From Pogonophryne albipinna (Eukaryota; Chordata; Actinopteri; Perciformes; Artedidraconidae): 64,000 nucleotides of DNA. Within the stretch, counting starts at the first letter, position 1. Each line of letters starts with the position of its first letter. The stretch lies in the NCBI GenBank assembly GCA_028583405.1, contig CM053262.1, forward strand, positions 20,795,006 to 20,859,005, given 5' to 3'. The position numbers and the translations under genes are program-made. This document shows, in pieces, positions 13,445 to 28,796 of the stretch. The notes below the pieces were generated by a model, which was not told where the DNA came from, did not search any database, and saw nothing but the letters and a program-made list of their open reading frames with translations.

Positions 13445-13596
13445 ATTTTCCGATAAAGTGGCGTCTCCGGTTTTTCCCACGGGACTTGAACGCAGCATGT
13501 GTTCAGACAGCGGAGGCTGAGCAGCATCAGGATGGGCGGCTAGCATCTGTCTGAGTCTCGGCTTTAACGGCAGCATCCTGAACAGCTTCATGACAG
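13445..13596 (+). other. steap2: Probable non-coding first exon of STEAP2
   Basis: A GC-richer stretch ends in a good donor (gacag|gtgggt at 13596/13597). The next acceptor (ttcctcccttag at 14322) opens the exon that carries the STEAP2 ATG at 14376. The left edge is a guess. Joining the two exons would create a nine-codon upstream frame (ATG at 13589, ending TAA in exon 2). Confidence 0.5.
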
Positions 13597-13671
13597 GTGG
13601 GTGACACCATCATCACAACATACAGTGTATGCAGTCTCACTGTGCACGTGCATGGATGTGCCTGTTGTCAT

Positions 13672-13673
<2 letters not shown>

Positions 13674-13707
<34 letters not shown>
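13674..13707 (+). repeat. (TG)n microsatellite in the STEAP2 5' intron
   Basis: 34 nt of uninterrupted GT/TG repeat. It lies about 65 nt before a (CA)n tract on the same strand, so the two are complementary in one transcript. Confidence 0.95.
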
Positions 13708-13708
<1 letters not shown>

Positions 13709-13769
13709 GTGCGACTGCATGGCAGAACGGCAGCGGTCGTGCTGCAACGCTACAGGTGCACGGGGGCTG

Positions 13770-13924
<155 letters not shown>

Positions 13925-14375
13925 CCTTGTCCTTCAGATGATCAGTGTGTGTGCAGACAGAAGGTCATCAGGAGACGCAGCTTGTCCCGGCGGACGATGT
14001 CCTCTGATTGGTTATCACCGATCTTATTCAGCAGATGATGGGTTTCATTGATGGACACAGCAGCCCGCCTGTTTTTGACTTGAGCAACATGGCAACCTCA
14101 AATGTTTTCCTATTAATGACATGTATGTGATCAATAGCATTTTTCAATACATTATTAACTATCTGGATTAAGTTTTAAGTGTCAACACAAATCTCATTTT
14201 GATTTTCAGTTGACAAAATTGACAACAATCGATGCGATCAAATGCTGTTTATACATGGTCATTCTACCTGTAATGATGCATGGGATTTAGCCCCTGTTTT
14301 ACTTTGCTCTTTCCTCCCTTAGACCCACTGAAATCCTCCTAAGCAGAACACCACAGAAGAAGACAGGGAGGCAGG

Positions 14376-17693
<3,318 letters not shown>

Positions 17694-18400
17694 GCTCTCC
17701 CACATACACTGCCATATCTAACTGTTGTATGTGAACACATTCACATGATCCAAATGGTATTCTTTGTTCCTGTGATCAGTTTTGCCGTCTGTGAATCGTG
17801 TTCTTAGTAGCTGTTCATTATAACTGCCCTTGTGGGACTGTTATGTTACAGTCTGTCCATCTAAATGGTAAAATGGAATATCTTGTCAATATTTCTTTAA
17901 CACTTTCATCCTGTCGTTGTGTTCTGGCAGACATTACACTGAGGTACAGAGTTTACTTTAAAGGAAAATTCAATACATTTTACAAGTTCTGCTCGGCCTG
18001 TTAAAATATCAGAATCTTCTAGTCTTCTTTCAAAGTCAAGAAAACAAAACAAACATGATAATGCAGCATAGGTCTCATTCAGATAGTACACGATGAGTCT
18101 ATCAACTGAGTGTGTTTAATCAAGTTTAATGAGCTGCTATGTTCATAACTTTTAATACGTCTTACAGTCAAAAACCTTGACTTATGTTAAAACACTTTTG
18201 AGTTTTGTATACAGGAGTTTCAAGGTAACTTTGTTTAAAATCTGAGCTAAATAACTAGTCATGTTTACCCATAATTCCCTTCCTTAAGCACCAAATCAGT
18301 CAAAGGCAAGCTTCCCAAAGGTGAGGTGTCATGGTTACACAGGTTTAAGTGTTACTTTACTAGATTGTGTTGCCATAAATAAACATTCCTAAAGGTTAAT
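17694..18400 (+). other. steap2: STEAP2 3' UTR (probable)
   Basis: Non-coding AT-rich sequence after the STEAP2 stop, with an AATAAA polyadenylation signal at 18378-18383 and another at 18788-18793. The first would give a 3' UTR of about 0.7 kb. Nothing else is recognised. Confidence 0.5.
18378..18383 (+). terminator. steap2: Candidate STEAP2 poly(A) signal
   Basis: AATAAA on the plus strand, about 685 nt after the STEAP2 stop codon. It is the first clear canonical hexamer in that stretch that I noticed. The choice is positional only. Confidence 0.4.
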
Positions 18401-19054
18401 ACAGTTCTGCACTTTAAAAACTATTTCAGCACATGTGTGTCCTTAGGAGTGTCCAGCAGGTGGCAGGGTGTTAAAACACAAATTCAGAGGAAACAAAGTT
18501 TAGAAACACATTTCTAATGAATGAGTTTGAATGTGAGAAAGAGCCAAGAATCAAAATGTAAATTATAAAAATATTTTTAATGAAAACACTTAATCTCACG
18601 TTACAAACATAGCAAATACAACTCAATTCACAACACATTTGTATCTCAAAGTTTAAGAAAATTGTATAAAACTAAGTCAACCCTTACAGTAACTTCGTGT
18701 GGATGTTTGAGTTGTGGAATATAATGTCAATGATGTAATGTTATCTGGCTTGTGTTCATGTAAGTGATACTTTAAAACTAAAGTGAGAATAAAATATTTT
18801 TACCTGTAGCAGTGTAGAAACTTTATTTCAGAGCACTGTGCACCAGAGTACACTTAATTAAAAGGACATTTAAAGATGAAGCACAATAAAGCCCCATAGG
18901 GTTAAGAAAATACCTTTACAATGTTTGTTTCATGAGGAGCCACATATTTACCAGATCTCTGCACAACACACAATACATTTAACTTTACACTGTTAAGCAA
19001 CTTGAATGCATCTATTCAGGCTGAGTGAGCCATATGAATGAATTCAAAGCTGTT

Positions 19055-19060
19055 TTTATT
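19055..19060 (-). terminator. mos: Candidate MOS poly(A) signal
   Basis: AATAAA read on the minus strand, about 227 nt after the MOS stop. This would give a short 3' UTR, as is usual for MOS. Confidence 0.45.
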
Positions 19061-19286
19061 ACAATAAGTGCTTTTCTCGTTAGAGTCACATAAGCCGAAT
19101 TGAAGCATTACATCCTCATGATAGTCTAACAGTGTCATTTTCGTAAGGCACATTGTATTTTCGTAGATAAACAGGAAGGCACTAAATTGTGTGCTTTTTT
19201 AAACGAGATTCGGTATTAAGATAAGGGCAGTCCAAGTTCTAAAATGTTCCTAAAAACATGTCAGTGCACCTGTGCATAAAACAGTC

Positions 19287-20297
19287 TCATGTCTGGGAGC
19301 TGATCTGCTCCAGCTGAGGCACCAGCTCCTGAGCAGTCGGTCTGCAGCGACCGTCCCCGCTCCAGCAGCGGCCCAGCAGAGTCCTGCACTGCCGGCCCTG
19401 CTCCGACTGGAACACCGGGTGCTCCTGGACCGACGGCCGCAGATTGTGGGCCACAACCGCGTAGAGCACGTGCTGCCGGTCCCCGGTGTAGGGCTGTTCT
19501 CTGGTGATCAGCTGCCACAGAGTGATCCCGAAGGAGAAGATGTCTGCTTTAGGAGACAGCCCTTCTCCTTTCAGCAGCTCCGGGGCTCTGTGCGTGTACG
19601 TGCCGCCGACGTGGCTCAGATGCGGGCTGAGACAGCTCACCTCGCATCTGTGGTCCAGTTTCAGAGAAGAACCGAAATCTACTATTTTGCACACGTCCTC
19701 CCCGGACACCAACACGTTGGCTGGCTTAATGTCCAGGTGCAGCACGCCGTGTGAGTGCAGGAAGCGCAGACCGCGTGCAATATCTGTAGCATACCTGAGG
19801 CACCTGTCCTCCAGAGGGTCACACCCACCGTAGATGATCTGCTGCAGGTTTCTGTCCCCCACAAACTCCATGAGCACCGCTCCGATGCTGCTATCGTCTC
19901 CGAAATCCGCTGGCATGCAGGTGGTGGCCGCGATGACGCGCACGACGTTCTTGTGGCGCAGGTGCGCTGCGTTCAGCTCGGCCCAGAAGCTCTGCCGGGA
20001 CGCCAGCTTGTTTTTAGTGCACTTCTTGACTTTCTTCAGCGCTACAGTCTCTCCGAAGTAATCCGCTTTGTAGACGGATCCGAACCCTCCGGATCCCGCA
20101 GGCTGCACGGAGCGCAGTTCCTTCCAGTGGATCACCGTGGACCAGAGCCGGCTGGCGACCTTTCCGTGGAGCCGCTGGACGGGAACCTGTAAGGTGGATC
20201 CGGGGTTTCTGGTCAGCGGGCTGCTGCAGGTCTCCAGGTCCAGGAAGGGGTAGAAATCTTTGGGGAGCAGGCGGGTGACGGGGATAGGGGAAGGCAT
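19287..20297 (-). CDS. mos: MOS serine/threonine kinase (MAPKKK)
   Basis: MOS is the germ-cell MAPKKK that activates MEK1 and hence ERK during oocyte maturation, and acts in cytostatic-factor arrest at metaphase II. One uninterrupted frame of 336 residues, intronless as in other vertebrates. Residues 1-6 are MPSPIP, the conserved MOS N-end whose Ser3 and Pro2 control protein stability in Xenopus. Kinase elements: glycine loop GSGGFGSV (68-75), ATP-site lysine Lys88 (VALKK), catalytic loop HLDIKPAN (187-194, with HLD instead of HRD as in MOS generally), DFG (207-209), and the activation-segment string GGTYTHRAPELLKGEG (231-246), typical of MOS. The start ATG at 20297 has good context (cacccaccATG). 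TTTTAT, a cytoplasmic-polyadenylation-type element, begins about 5 nt after the stop. The gene is on the same strand as PLAG1, its known neighbour in mammals. Confidence 0.97.
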   Translation of the reverse strand: MPSPIPVTRLLPKDFYPFLDLETCSSPLTRNPGSTLQVPVQRLHGKVASRLWSTVIHWKELRSVQPAGSGGFGSVYKADYFGETVALKKVKKCTKNKLASRQSFWAELNAAHLRHKNVVRVIAATTCMPADFGDDSSIGAVLMEFVGDRNLQQIIYGGCDPLEDRCLRYATDIARGLRFLHSHGVLHLDIKPANVLVSGEDVCKIVDFGSSLKLDHRCEVSCLSPHLSHVGGTYTHRAPELLKGEGLSPKADIFSFGITLWQLITREQPYTGDRQHVLYAVVAHNLRPSVQEHPVFQSEQGRQCRTLLGRCWSGDGRCRPTAQELVPQLEQISSQT

Positions 20298-20356
20298 GGT
20301 GGGTGTGTGTGTGCAGTCTGCTGCTGACTGATCAGCTGGCGCTTCTTCTTTTTGCG

Positions 20357-20364
20357 GTTTTATG
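20357..20364 (-). promoter_or_regulatory. mos: TATA-like box of MOS
   Basis: CATAAAAC on the minus strand, about 60 nt upstream of the MOS ATG. That is a reasonable distance for a short 5' UTR of about 30-40 nt. Inference from position only. Confidence 0.3.
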
Positions 20365-22514
20365 GCCGGTAGCAGCCAGCGTTAAAGGTGCATTACCGCC
20401 CCCTAATGTATTGGAGTGTGGACCAGAATTATCTAACCAAAAAAAGAAAAGAAATTAAGTTAAATGTTCTTTATTAACTCTGTTTGTCTATAATTTGTGG
20501 TTGCTTTGTACGTATACCCCACTACAATATAGAGGTACATGGTGTACTTTTACTCATCTATTTAATACCTTATTACAGATTTTTCAAGTGTTAAATCAGA
20601 CTTTAGTTCCATTCACAAGCTACCCTGCAGTATACAAAGTCATTCAAACTAGCTGCACCTTTGCCAGCTTTGAGAACACTTTCATGATCAATAATTATAA
20701 AACATATCACATGTATATTATTCTGAAATGGACCAATCTGCACAATGACTGTTTTTACTTTCGGGACTTTAAGTATATTGATGTTAATACTTTTGTACTT
20801 GAGTAACAGTTTGATTGCAGGACGTTTACTTGTAACAGAGTATTCCTACAGTCTGGTACTTCTACTTTTACTACAAGTACAAGATGTGAGTACCTCTCCC
20901 CCTTCTGGTTAATACATGGTCATCTGACCCTGCTGACATGCCGACTCCTGCAGTCCCAATTGTGTTGCCACTCCTTAAAAACATTCCTTTTTACTATTTA
21001 TTTTGCTTCAGATTTGTGCACTTTCTGCTCTGCTCTCTCCCAGCAGAAGCCCCTCCATGCGGCCACAGCGCCCCCTGGGGTCCAGGAGTGTGAGGTACTT
21101 TCTGTTTGGGTTCAACGGGTTCATCCCGATGGTTCAACTCAGTTTACTTTGTGCAGCGGAGGAGGGCGGGGTACATCACAAACTTTCTGCATTCAGTGGT
21201 AGTAAAACACGATAATATGTATGTGTGTTTCAGAAAAAAGTTAATACTCGGTGCGCGCGAGCCACGGCCTGCTTAATTAGCCGCGAGACAGCTTTGTGCA
21301 GAGTCCAGTTTCAGAAGTGCACACTGACACATTTGAGCTCAGGCTGGGGGGAGGGAGCTGCAGAACATGTTACACAGCTCACAGCCTGTGTTTGTCCTTT
21401 TCACTCTTTTCACCGAGACTTTTCCAGCATGCAGGAATACATGATCACATAGTGAACACTACTGCAGTGTAACATGCAGCTGATAACACAGAGAGCTGTC
21501 AGTTTGTTCATGTAAACTCTACAACTTATTTGTGCTAACCTCCTTGGCTGATCCACAAAAATAGGTTTTAAGCAAACAGTCATGATAAAGTGAGAGAAGG
21601 ATATATGTCAAGGAACACAGCAGGAATAGGAATTAGATAGCCTTCAGCGTGAAGTATACCGAGTAATGGGGTTGTTTAATATAACCGCATGATTTTATCA
21701 ACCAATTACATCAGTTTTTGGGACCAACAGCTTTCATTTGTAACTGATACATCCACTCCACTGCAACGTGCATAATCCTGAAACATTCAATACATCTTAA
21801 TGTTTACCTCATATGTTTGAAAGTCTCTTCCACTGAAGAACAACATGGAAGCACAAACTGTCCTCAGAAGCAGTATGCTCAAAAAACATAGAATTCATGT
21901 GGTTTTTATTGTTTATTTCTTGACAGATCGCACTTATTTAGGCTTCAGACAAGACAACATCAAGATTAAGTTTTGTATTAAGTGTCCGATGTGCAGAATG
22001 ACATTAAATAAGAGGATTGTCGAGATACGTTTGGCAGTTTCTAGGTAGGGTTGTAGTATCATGACTTTAGGAAGTAATGTTTGGCTTGTTGCCATGCAGA
22101 TGCAGCCAGTAGCTCTCTGAACTACCCAACAACATATGACTATATATTAGCTGGCTTGCTATATCTTGTGTTGTTGCACTTTTATCTTGTTTTCAGATTA
22201 GTTCTCTTTTATCCTATCTCCTCTATCTTCTTGTCTGTCCTCCTTTCTTCTCAATTAATGCTTGACATGATTTTAGGGTGTCTATTATCATCTGGACGGG
22301 GACAACAGCTTGAAATGAACCATGTTGGCTAAAGCTGCCCCATTTACTGTCTTTGTAACAATAAATGGGGACTGTCCACAAAACTTAAAGAGATTTAATG
22401 TGGGCAGGACAGAGTCCTCAAAGTAACCCCAGACTTACACAGAAGCAGACAAAACCACAAACAACGAGACGTAATAATAACCAAACAGACGCTCGGTTGT
22501 ATCCTTCTCGTATG
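20365..22514. other. MOS upstream / PLAG1 downstream spacer
   Basis: Non-coding. I see no exon with recognisable protein similarity on either strand. It includes ordinary AT-rich sequence and a GC-richer patch at 21.03-21.36 kb with no clear promoter signature. Confidence 0.4.
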
Positions 22515-23788
22515 TTTATTGAACTTTCATTACATTGTGTAAAAACACTGGAGTTGACGACTGCAGCTCTTCTCTCTCATAGCAGCAAAGGTATGTAAAT
22601 CAAATCAGGTTTATTCTGCCAGACAATAAATAATCTGCCTCTTTGGATGATGTCAAGGTTTAAAAAAACAACAGATAAAAGCTGCAGCATTCATTTTACA
22701 CAACCTGTAAACATATACATATATATTCACTTATATATATACATATGTTTGTGTGAATTACTTTGCCCTATATTTATAAAAATACAACAGTAGTTTGTAA
22801 AATAGATTTGAAGTAAAATATTGAGAATTAGCAACGAGTCCATCATTGTCACGGGATGGCATTGTTGAAAAGCAACGAATAACAAAACCAACATGGCTGG
22901 AATGCACTTCGTTCTGAACGTCCTCAGCTCTTTCTGAACGGCGGAGCTTCTCACCGTCAGCATTTTCCTTTTCTGCCGAGTTACTCAGAGCCATCCCCCG
23001 CCATGACTCAGTTTCCCAATATCACAACACAACACAGGTGGGCAGGGGGGTGAGGGATGCATGTGATATTACAGGCAAGTCTGTAAAAAGACTACAAAAG
23101 TCACAGTACAATAAAAATATATGTAGCTATATAGTTCAACCGGGCACACACGCCAACTGTTCAGCTAAACTGGATACTTTGTACAAACGATACACTTAAG
23201 AACTAGAAAAGAGGTCTGTAGCACCTTAAGGAGCTTTAGAAGTATGTTAGCAGCTTGATACAATACCAAAAATATATTGCAGTATTGCAGTGTTTCTTAC
23301 ACATTCAATAAAGTTCACTGGTACCACTGAAGCTTATAAAGAAGTCTGACATGCTGAAGGTCTGTGCCTCTCACTGAAGAATCTCCTGGGAGACTTTGCC
23401 TATTCCTTTTTACCCCGGGGATTTAAAGTTAGCTTTAACTTAATCTGATGTAGGACGCCAAATCTGGATCTACTTTCTCCAATGTGTAGGGATCTTCTAT
23501 CTTTGATCCAAAGTTCATTGCTGTTACTTTCACAAAATCCAATCTCTTGAATCTGCCATGTGAGTAAAACACTAGCCGAGTGGATAATACATTTCAGGCA
23601 GAAATCACAAGGAAATATTCAAAATAAATGATAATATACTAAGTTGTTTTTTTCACAATGTCACACTGAGGTCAAAGGGTGATATAATCCACTTAGGAGT
23701 TATTTGACATACATTAAATGTATTTTTTAACATCTGATTAAACAGCCAATGAAAGAATAATACAATTTAAGTGCTATATAAATGTCCA

Positions 23789-24179
23789 TTAAAGGTGGGG
23801 TAGGTAAGTTTGAGAAACCGGCTCGAGATACACTTTTTGTTATATTCCATGGAATGCTCTTAACATCCCGATAGCAATGAATATCTGAAGTGCTTTGACA
23901 ACAAATCCATTAACAAAATGTCATCTGTGGAAGCCGTAGCGCTGTGAAAAGCACGACCAATCATCTGAGCCGGCCCGGCTAAAGTAACTGGATGGCCTAC
24001 CTGCCTGTCAGCCTTCCATCTGGGCACAAACTTATCTCGTGCCCTCATTGGTCATGTGCGCGTGCGTGTGTGTTGGAGGAGGGGCTCTGTGAGGAAGTGG
24101 CTGATTTTTTCCGGTTGTGTATTTTCAATTTCTAGCGCACTCGAGCTGCTTTCTCCAAAATGACCTACCCCACCTTTAA
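23789..24179. mobile_element. MITE with long terminal inverted repeats, about 390 bp
   Basis: The left end ttaaaggtggggtaggt is repeated as a perfect inverted copy at the right end (acctaccccacctttaa), and both continue with similar inner sequence (ttgagaaa.. / ..tctccaaaa). The flanking TA on each side fits a TA target duplication. It encodes nothing. A mariner-like or Harbinger-like origin is open. Confidence 0.8.
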
Positions 24180-25263
24180 GCTTCATTATCACTTGTGCTC
24201 TTACCTAAACCAGCGATAGAAAAGGCACATTGTTTGTTAAAGACCCCCCAATGAGATACACAGAACACTTGTGCAAGTAAAGCAAAAATGACACTTTGAT
24301 AGGAAAAAACACTGTCAAAATTGTACCTGTAAAAATAAAACATTTTATATTGTATTTACATGTTATTGTTCTCTAAAAGAGCTAAATATATCATCTATAC
24401 ATTTGTAATAAAGGTTTTAAACAAAAAAAAAAGGTATTGGAGGAAATAAAAGGCATTCAATTTACAAAAAGTGCTATGATTACAAAAAAAAAAGAGGCTT
24501 GCTAACATCTTTTGTAAATCCACAAACCTTCACAAGATACAAATAGCAGACTTCCATAAATGCTTTGAAACATTCAACTTTCACATAGTGTCCATTCATG
24601 TCTCACTCAGGAAAGGAACCGGGGGACTTAACACTTCTAGTTCATCATCATCATCATCATTTCTTTTGACTTTCAGAGCACAGAAACAACATGAGTATGT
24701 GAGGTAAATGATAACACTATTGGGTTATAAAAACATTTCATGGAGCTAAAATGCACTGCTGTGGTAAGGGGGGGGGGGGGTAAGTGAAGGTGTGGGGTGT
24801 AAAGTTCACATTTTTTGCCGTATGGTGTGCAGTCAGATATCTCTTGAAAAGTTTAAAAAGGACATCTTTGTTTCATGAAATGATATCAATCTGCTAAAGT
24901 ATTTTCATCCTTCAGTTGCATTGTAGGTAATGATTGGCATTTCAAAAGAGTTGTGATACGGATACCAAAACATACATCTTACAAAATCTCATTTGTAATC
25001 TACAAAATAAGTTCAGGAACTATTGGGTCATAAGAAGAAAACACAGTAATGGATCCAAACACGTCTTTTTCTCAGCTTTTAGCACAGTGCTAAACACATT
25101 TCAGTCGACACCCAGCCCTGTTATATTGCTGCTTAACGATTGCTAGCACCGCACGTTAATTGTATGAAAATGCTCGAAAACACAGAATATAACTGAAAAC
25201 GGAGCCATTGTTTTTTACCTCAGTATCCCCAGCAAACCTTGGTAAAGTTGTACAAATGTGTTT

Positions 25264-25440
25264 TTAAAGAGGACATATTGTGCTCATCAACCAGAGCCCA
25301 GTGTGCTCTGATTGGTTAGCTGGCCGGCTCTGTGGACTTTAGCGGGATTTGAGCCTTAGCAGACCATTTACAGGCACACAAACCTATACACACACTACAG
25401 GAAAGGGAAAACCCCCAAAAGCAGAATCTTGTTTTCTAGC
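25264..25440 (-). repeat. Dispersed MITE-like repeat, family A, copy 3
   Basis: Contains 'ttaaagaggacatattg', 'ccagagcccagt', 'attggttagctggccggctct' and then jumps to 'gcagaccatttacaggcaca' and 'ctacaggaaagggaaaac'. The middle part seen in copies 4 and 6 is deleted, leaving both ends. Confidence 0.65.
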
Positions 25441-25926
25441 AGCATGTTTCAATCTTTAAAAGTATTTCTGTGATCTCACAGATTTGACTGTTAGCCCACA
25501 ATGAAAACATGTTGCCCAGGGTAACACAAATATGCCTTAAAACTAATGTTTTCCATCGGAAATGTGACTGAATCACACAGGGGTACTGAGGTCACTAATG
25601 ATGCTAACCCAAACTAACACTAACTATGATTATGTTAGCATTCGTTAGCATCTCTTCAACCTCCCTTTTCCACTTATTGGGTCCAATTATCATCCCAAGT
25701 TTTGTGCACTTGCTTCTAACACATCATTGAAGGTGTATTATGTTCAAGACACACAAGTTCTGCATTTTTGCCGCCAATCAGTCACTACAAATATTTGTTT
25801 CAGGTGAACAGTTCATATAATGACACTTCTTAGAAGCTTGATAGGAGTGTGACGTATTGATAAAAACACTTTCTTATGACCTTTGAGAAGTAAGGCACAT
25901 CGAGGGTTACATAAACGGTGAATAGA

Positions 25927-25927
25927 G

Positions 25928-25981
<54 letters not shown>
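25927..25981 (+). repeat. (TG)n microsatellite
   Basis: About 55 nt of pure TG repeat in the presumed PLAG1 3' UTR. Shorter GT tracts lie at 26993-27019 and 27138-27195. Confidence 0.95.
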
Positions 25982-25983
<2 letters not shown>

Positions 25984-26987
25984 TGCTCTCTGTGTGGAAA
26001 CAGGTGCTTGTTAACTAAATAACTATGTCAGCTTTGAGAATGTCGAGAATTAAGATAAAACTTGAGCAGAAAATCAACCAACTATACTAAAATGAAATGT
26101 CAAAGTGTAATACTGTTGCTCAGTAGTTCCTTCTCAGTACCTTATCCATCATAATGTGAATTCATTTAGCTTAATGGAATGATCAAAATACCAGATGTAT
26201 GTTTTTGAAGGTTTAAGCCTATTTACTACTAATTACTTGACTTTCTGATAAAAATCAGATTTTTAAGCTATTTTAAGTAAATTCCAGGAAGACATTGGTG
26301 TGTAGAATTTCACTACATATTTGAAATATATGTAATCCAGCATAGTGAGCATTATGTCGAACCTTACTGTACTGCGTAACACAAGCGCACAGTGAAGTTA
26401 TCGACAAGATACGAGCAGATGATCACTGTAATTGATCAACTCAAGTAATTCTATACAGATTAGACATTTATGAAATTCAAGCACTGCCTTGTCAGTGTCA
26501 TTTTTGATGTAATGAATAGATGTAAATTGGCAAAAACATCCAAAACCTACAGTCCGGTGAAAGGTCAACTGTGATGACAGACAGAACAACAATATATCCC
26601 ATAATCTGTTCACTCAAGCCGATATTCTAGGAGGTAAAGTAAAGAAAATGTCACTGCAATGAAATCACTAATAGCAACCATCTACAGTATGTGAAAACTC
26701 CCAAAAGACTGATGAACTGACAGCTCTCACCATGTTCACATTGTTGTGTGTGTGGCGAGTTGTAACTGCACCAAAGGCCTTTGAATAGGTTAGATATCAT
26801 AGAAATCAGAAGTTATTCAAGTTGCGAAAAGTAAGAAACAGAAGATTTGGAAACTGGTTTGCAATATTTTCCTGCTATTATGTGAACATGTCATCAAGGA
26901 GTAGTGGTGGTGAGGATTTGTGAATTCCTCAATAAAAGGCTTAATAGGTGGAATCTCAGCAGCAGCATTTAGAAAGCTGATTAAGGC

Positions 26988-27022
<35 letters not shown>

Positions 27023-27217
27023 GTAAGAGCTTATCATGATATATCTGCTTTGTACGTCTTTCGTATTAAGTGCTTTATCTTCAGACATGTTTAACTAGCA
27101 TATTTTTTCTGAATAGCAGGGGGTGTAACTCAACGTGTGAGTGTGTGTGAGTGTGTGTGAGTGTGTGTTAGAGTGTGTGTTAGAGTGTGTGTGTGCCAGG
27201 CAGCAGTACATACTGGA

Positions 27218-28796
27218 TCACTGGAAGGCCTGGTGGAAGCGGGGCAGTGTGGTGGGTGAGCTCAGGTTGGATATGAAGGAGGAGGGGAGCCTCTGCAGCG
27301 GACTCTCTGCAACCTCGGGGTCTTCAGGAGCCTGGGGGGGCTCTTCGTTGGGAGGATAGGTGACGCCCACCCCCCCGCTGCCCCCCGCCTGGTTGTACGG
27401 CGGCCCGTTGAGTGGCAGGAAGTTGAAAAGCTGCGAGAAGTCCATCAGAGAGGAGGACGAGGCCAGAGAGTCTGCGCCGGCTGCTGCCATCTGGGAGGAC
27501 ATTTTGGACAGGGACCCCCCCTCGCCCGCTTCCTCCAGCGTGCCCACTTGAGGCTCCAACTCGAGTTTGGAGGAGGAGAGTTGGGGTTCTTGGGCTGCAG
27601 AGGATGAGGAGGGCATGCTGCTCTGCAACTCCATCAGGTAGGTCTCCAGTTCTCCCTTTAGAGTCTGCTCCCGCTCCTGTGAGGAGACGCTGTATGAGGT
27701 AAAGTTGGAGCCCAGTGGGTACTTAAAAGAAAAAGGCAGCGTGGGGTTGGGGAAGGGCTCCGTGTCCAGGACGGGGCCCGTGTACATGAGCTGGTGCGGC
27801 CTCTGTGTCAGCATCCCCGGCAGCTCGCCCTTGATGCCCCCAGACGCCAAGTCGAAGACGACGGTCTCCAGCGAATCAGCCGGCTCAGTTTTCACCCTCA
27901 GCAGCTCCCGGGCGTGGCTCTTCTTCACGTGGCGCGTCAGGTGGTCCTTCCTCCCGAAGCGCTGGGCACAGTACTGACACAGGAAGTCCTTGCGTCCGGT
28001 GTGCACCACCATGTGGCGTCGCACGTCTTTCCGGGTGTAGAACCGCCGCTCACAGTGCTCGCAGCGGTGCTTCTTCTCTTTGGTCCCACCAGAGGACTTG
28101 CCGGCGTGCGTCTTGAGGTGCTCCAGGAGGACCACGGTGCTGGGGAAGGGCTGCAGGCACACCTGGCAGGTGAGGTCTCCACTGTTAGCAGCATGGAGGG
28201 CCAGGTGCCGCTTGAAGCCCAGCTTGGTGTTGTAGCTCTTGCCGCACTCCTGGCAGCCGAACGCCTCCTTGTAGGGGTCGTGAGTGTGTAGGTGATTCTT
28301 TAAGTGATCCTTGCGGTGGAACATTTTCTCACAGTATGAACACTTGTGGTTTTTTTCTGGCGAGTGAGTTGCCATATGCCTTGGAACACAGACACATTCT
28401 ATGAGCACTCAGAATCAAGAAGGCATGCTTTACATTACACACAAACACAGACACTAATATGCAAGAACAGATCATTGTGAACACTACTGAGCGTTATGTT
28501 AGCAAAGGTGTAAAGAGAAAGGAACATGCTGCTATGTGCTGTCTGTACCGTAGCAGCTTGTATTTGGAGACGAAAGCCTTGGTGCAGTCGGGGTGGGAGC
28601 AGCGGTAGGGTCTCTCTCCGGTGTGAGAGTACGAGTGCACCTTCAACTTCTCCAGGCTGTTGAAAGCTTTCTGACACTCCTGGCAAAGGAAATTCTTTTT
28701 GGGCTTGCCCTCTGCTCTCCGGCGCCTCCCTGTGGGCGGCGTGAGCTTGGTTCTCTCCAGGACGTGGTCACGGTGGCCCTGGGTTCCCGTGGCCAT
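27218..28796 (-). CDS. plag1: PLAG1 zinc-finger transcription factor
   Basis: PLAG1 is a nuclear activator that binds a GRGGC(N)nGGG-type site, drives genes such as IGF2 and controls growth. Two coding exons on the minus strand, 28796-28549 and 28379-27218, join at the codon for Arg83 and give 469 residues (human 500). Seven C2H2 fingers lie at about residues 38-58, 66-88, 96-116, 125-145, 154-174, 189-209 and 217-238. A basic nuclear-localisation stretch ([11 protein letters not shown]) is at 24-34. The C-terminal half is Ser/Pro/acidic-rich, with YLMELQSS and [19 protein letters not shown], and ends [11 protein letters not shown]. That end and the conserved DFSQLFNF block fit PLAG1 better than PLAGL1 or PLAGL2. 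The 5' UTR part of the first coding exon begins at an acceptor near 28905. The downstream neighbour on this strand is MOS; CHCHD7 is divergent, as in mammals. Confidence 0.96.

Larger units (their letters stand above)
22515..27217 (-). other. plag1: Probable long PLAG1 3' UTR
   Basis: Follows the PLAG1 stop codon on the minus strand without any recognisable gene. An AATAAA on the minus strand at 22520-22515 would give a 3' UTR of about 4.7 kb; the human PLAG1 3' UTR is also several kilobases (established knowledge). It contains a MITE at 23.8-24.2 kb, a family A repeat at 25.3 kb and GT microsatellites. The true end is not known. Confidence 0.4.

Noticed and set aside
22758..22994. 78-codon minus-strand frame (MALSNSAEKEN...) in the PLAG1 downstream region
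   Set aside because: Reads well at its start but degenerates into AT-rich low-complexity sequence and has no splice sites or known homology; more likely 3' UTR.
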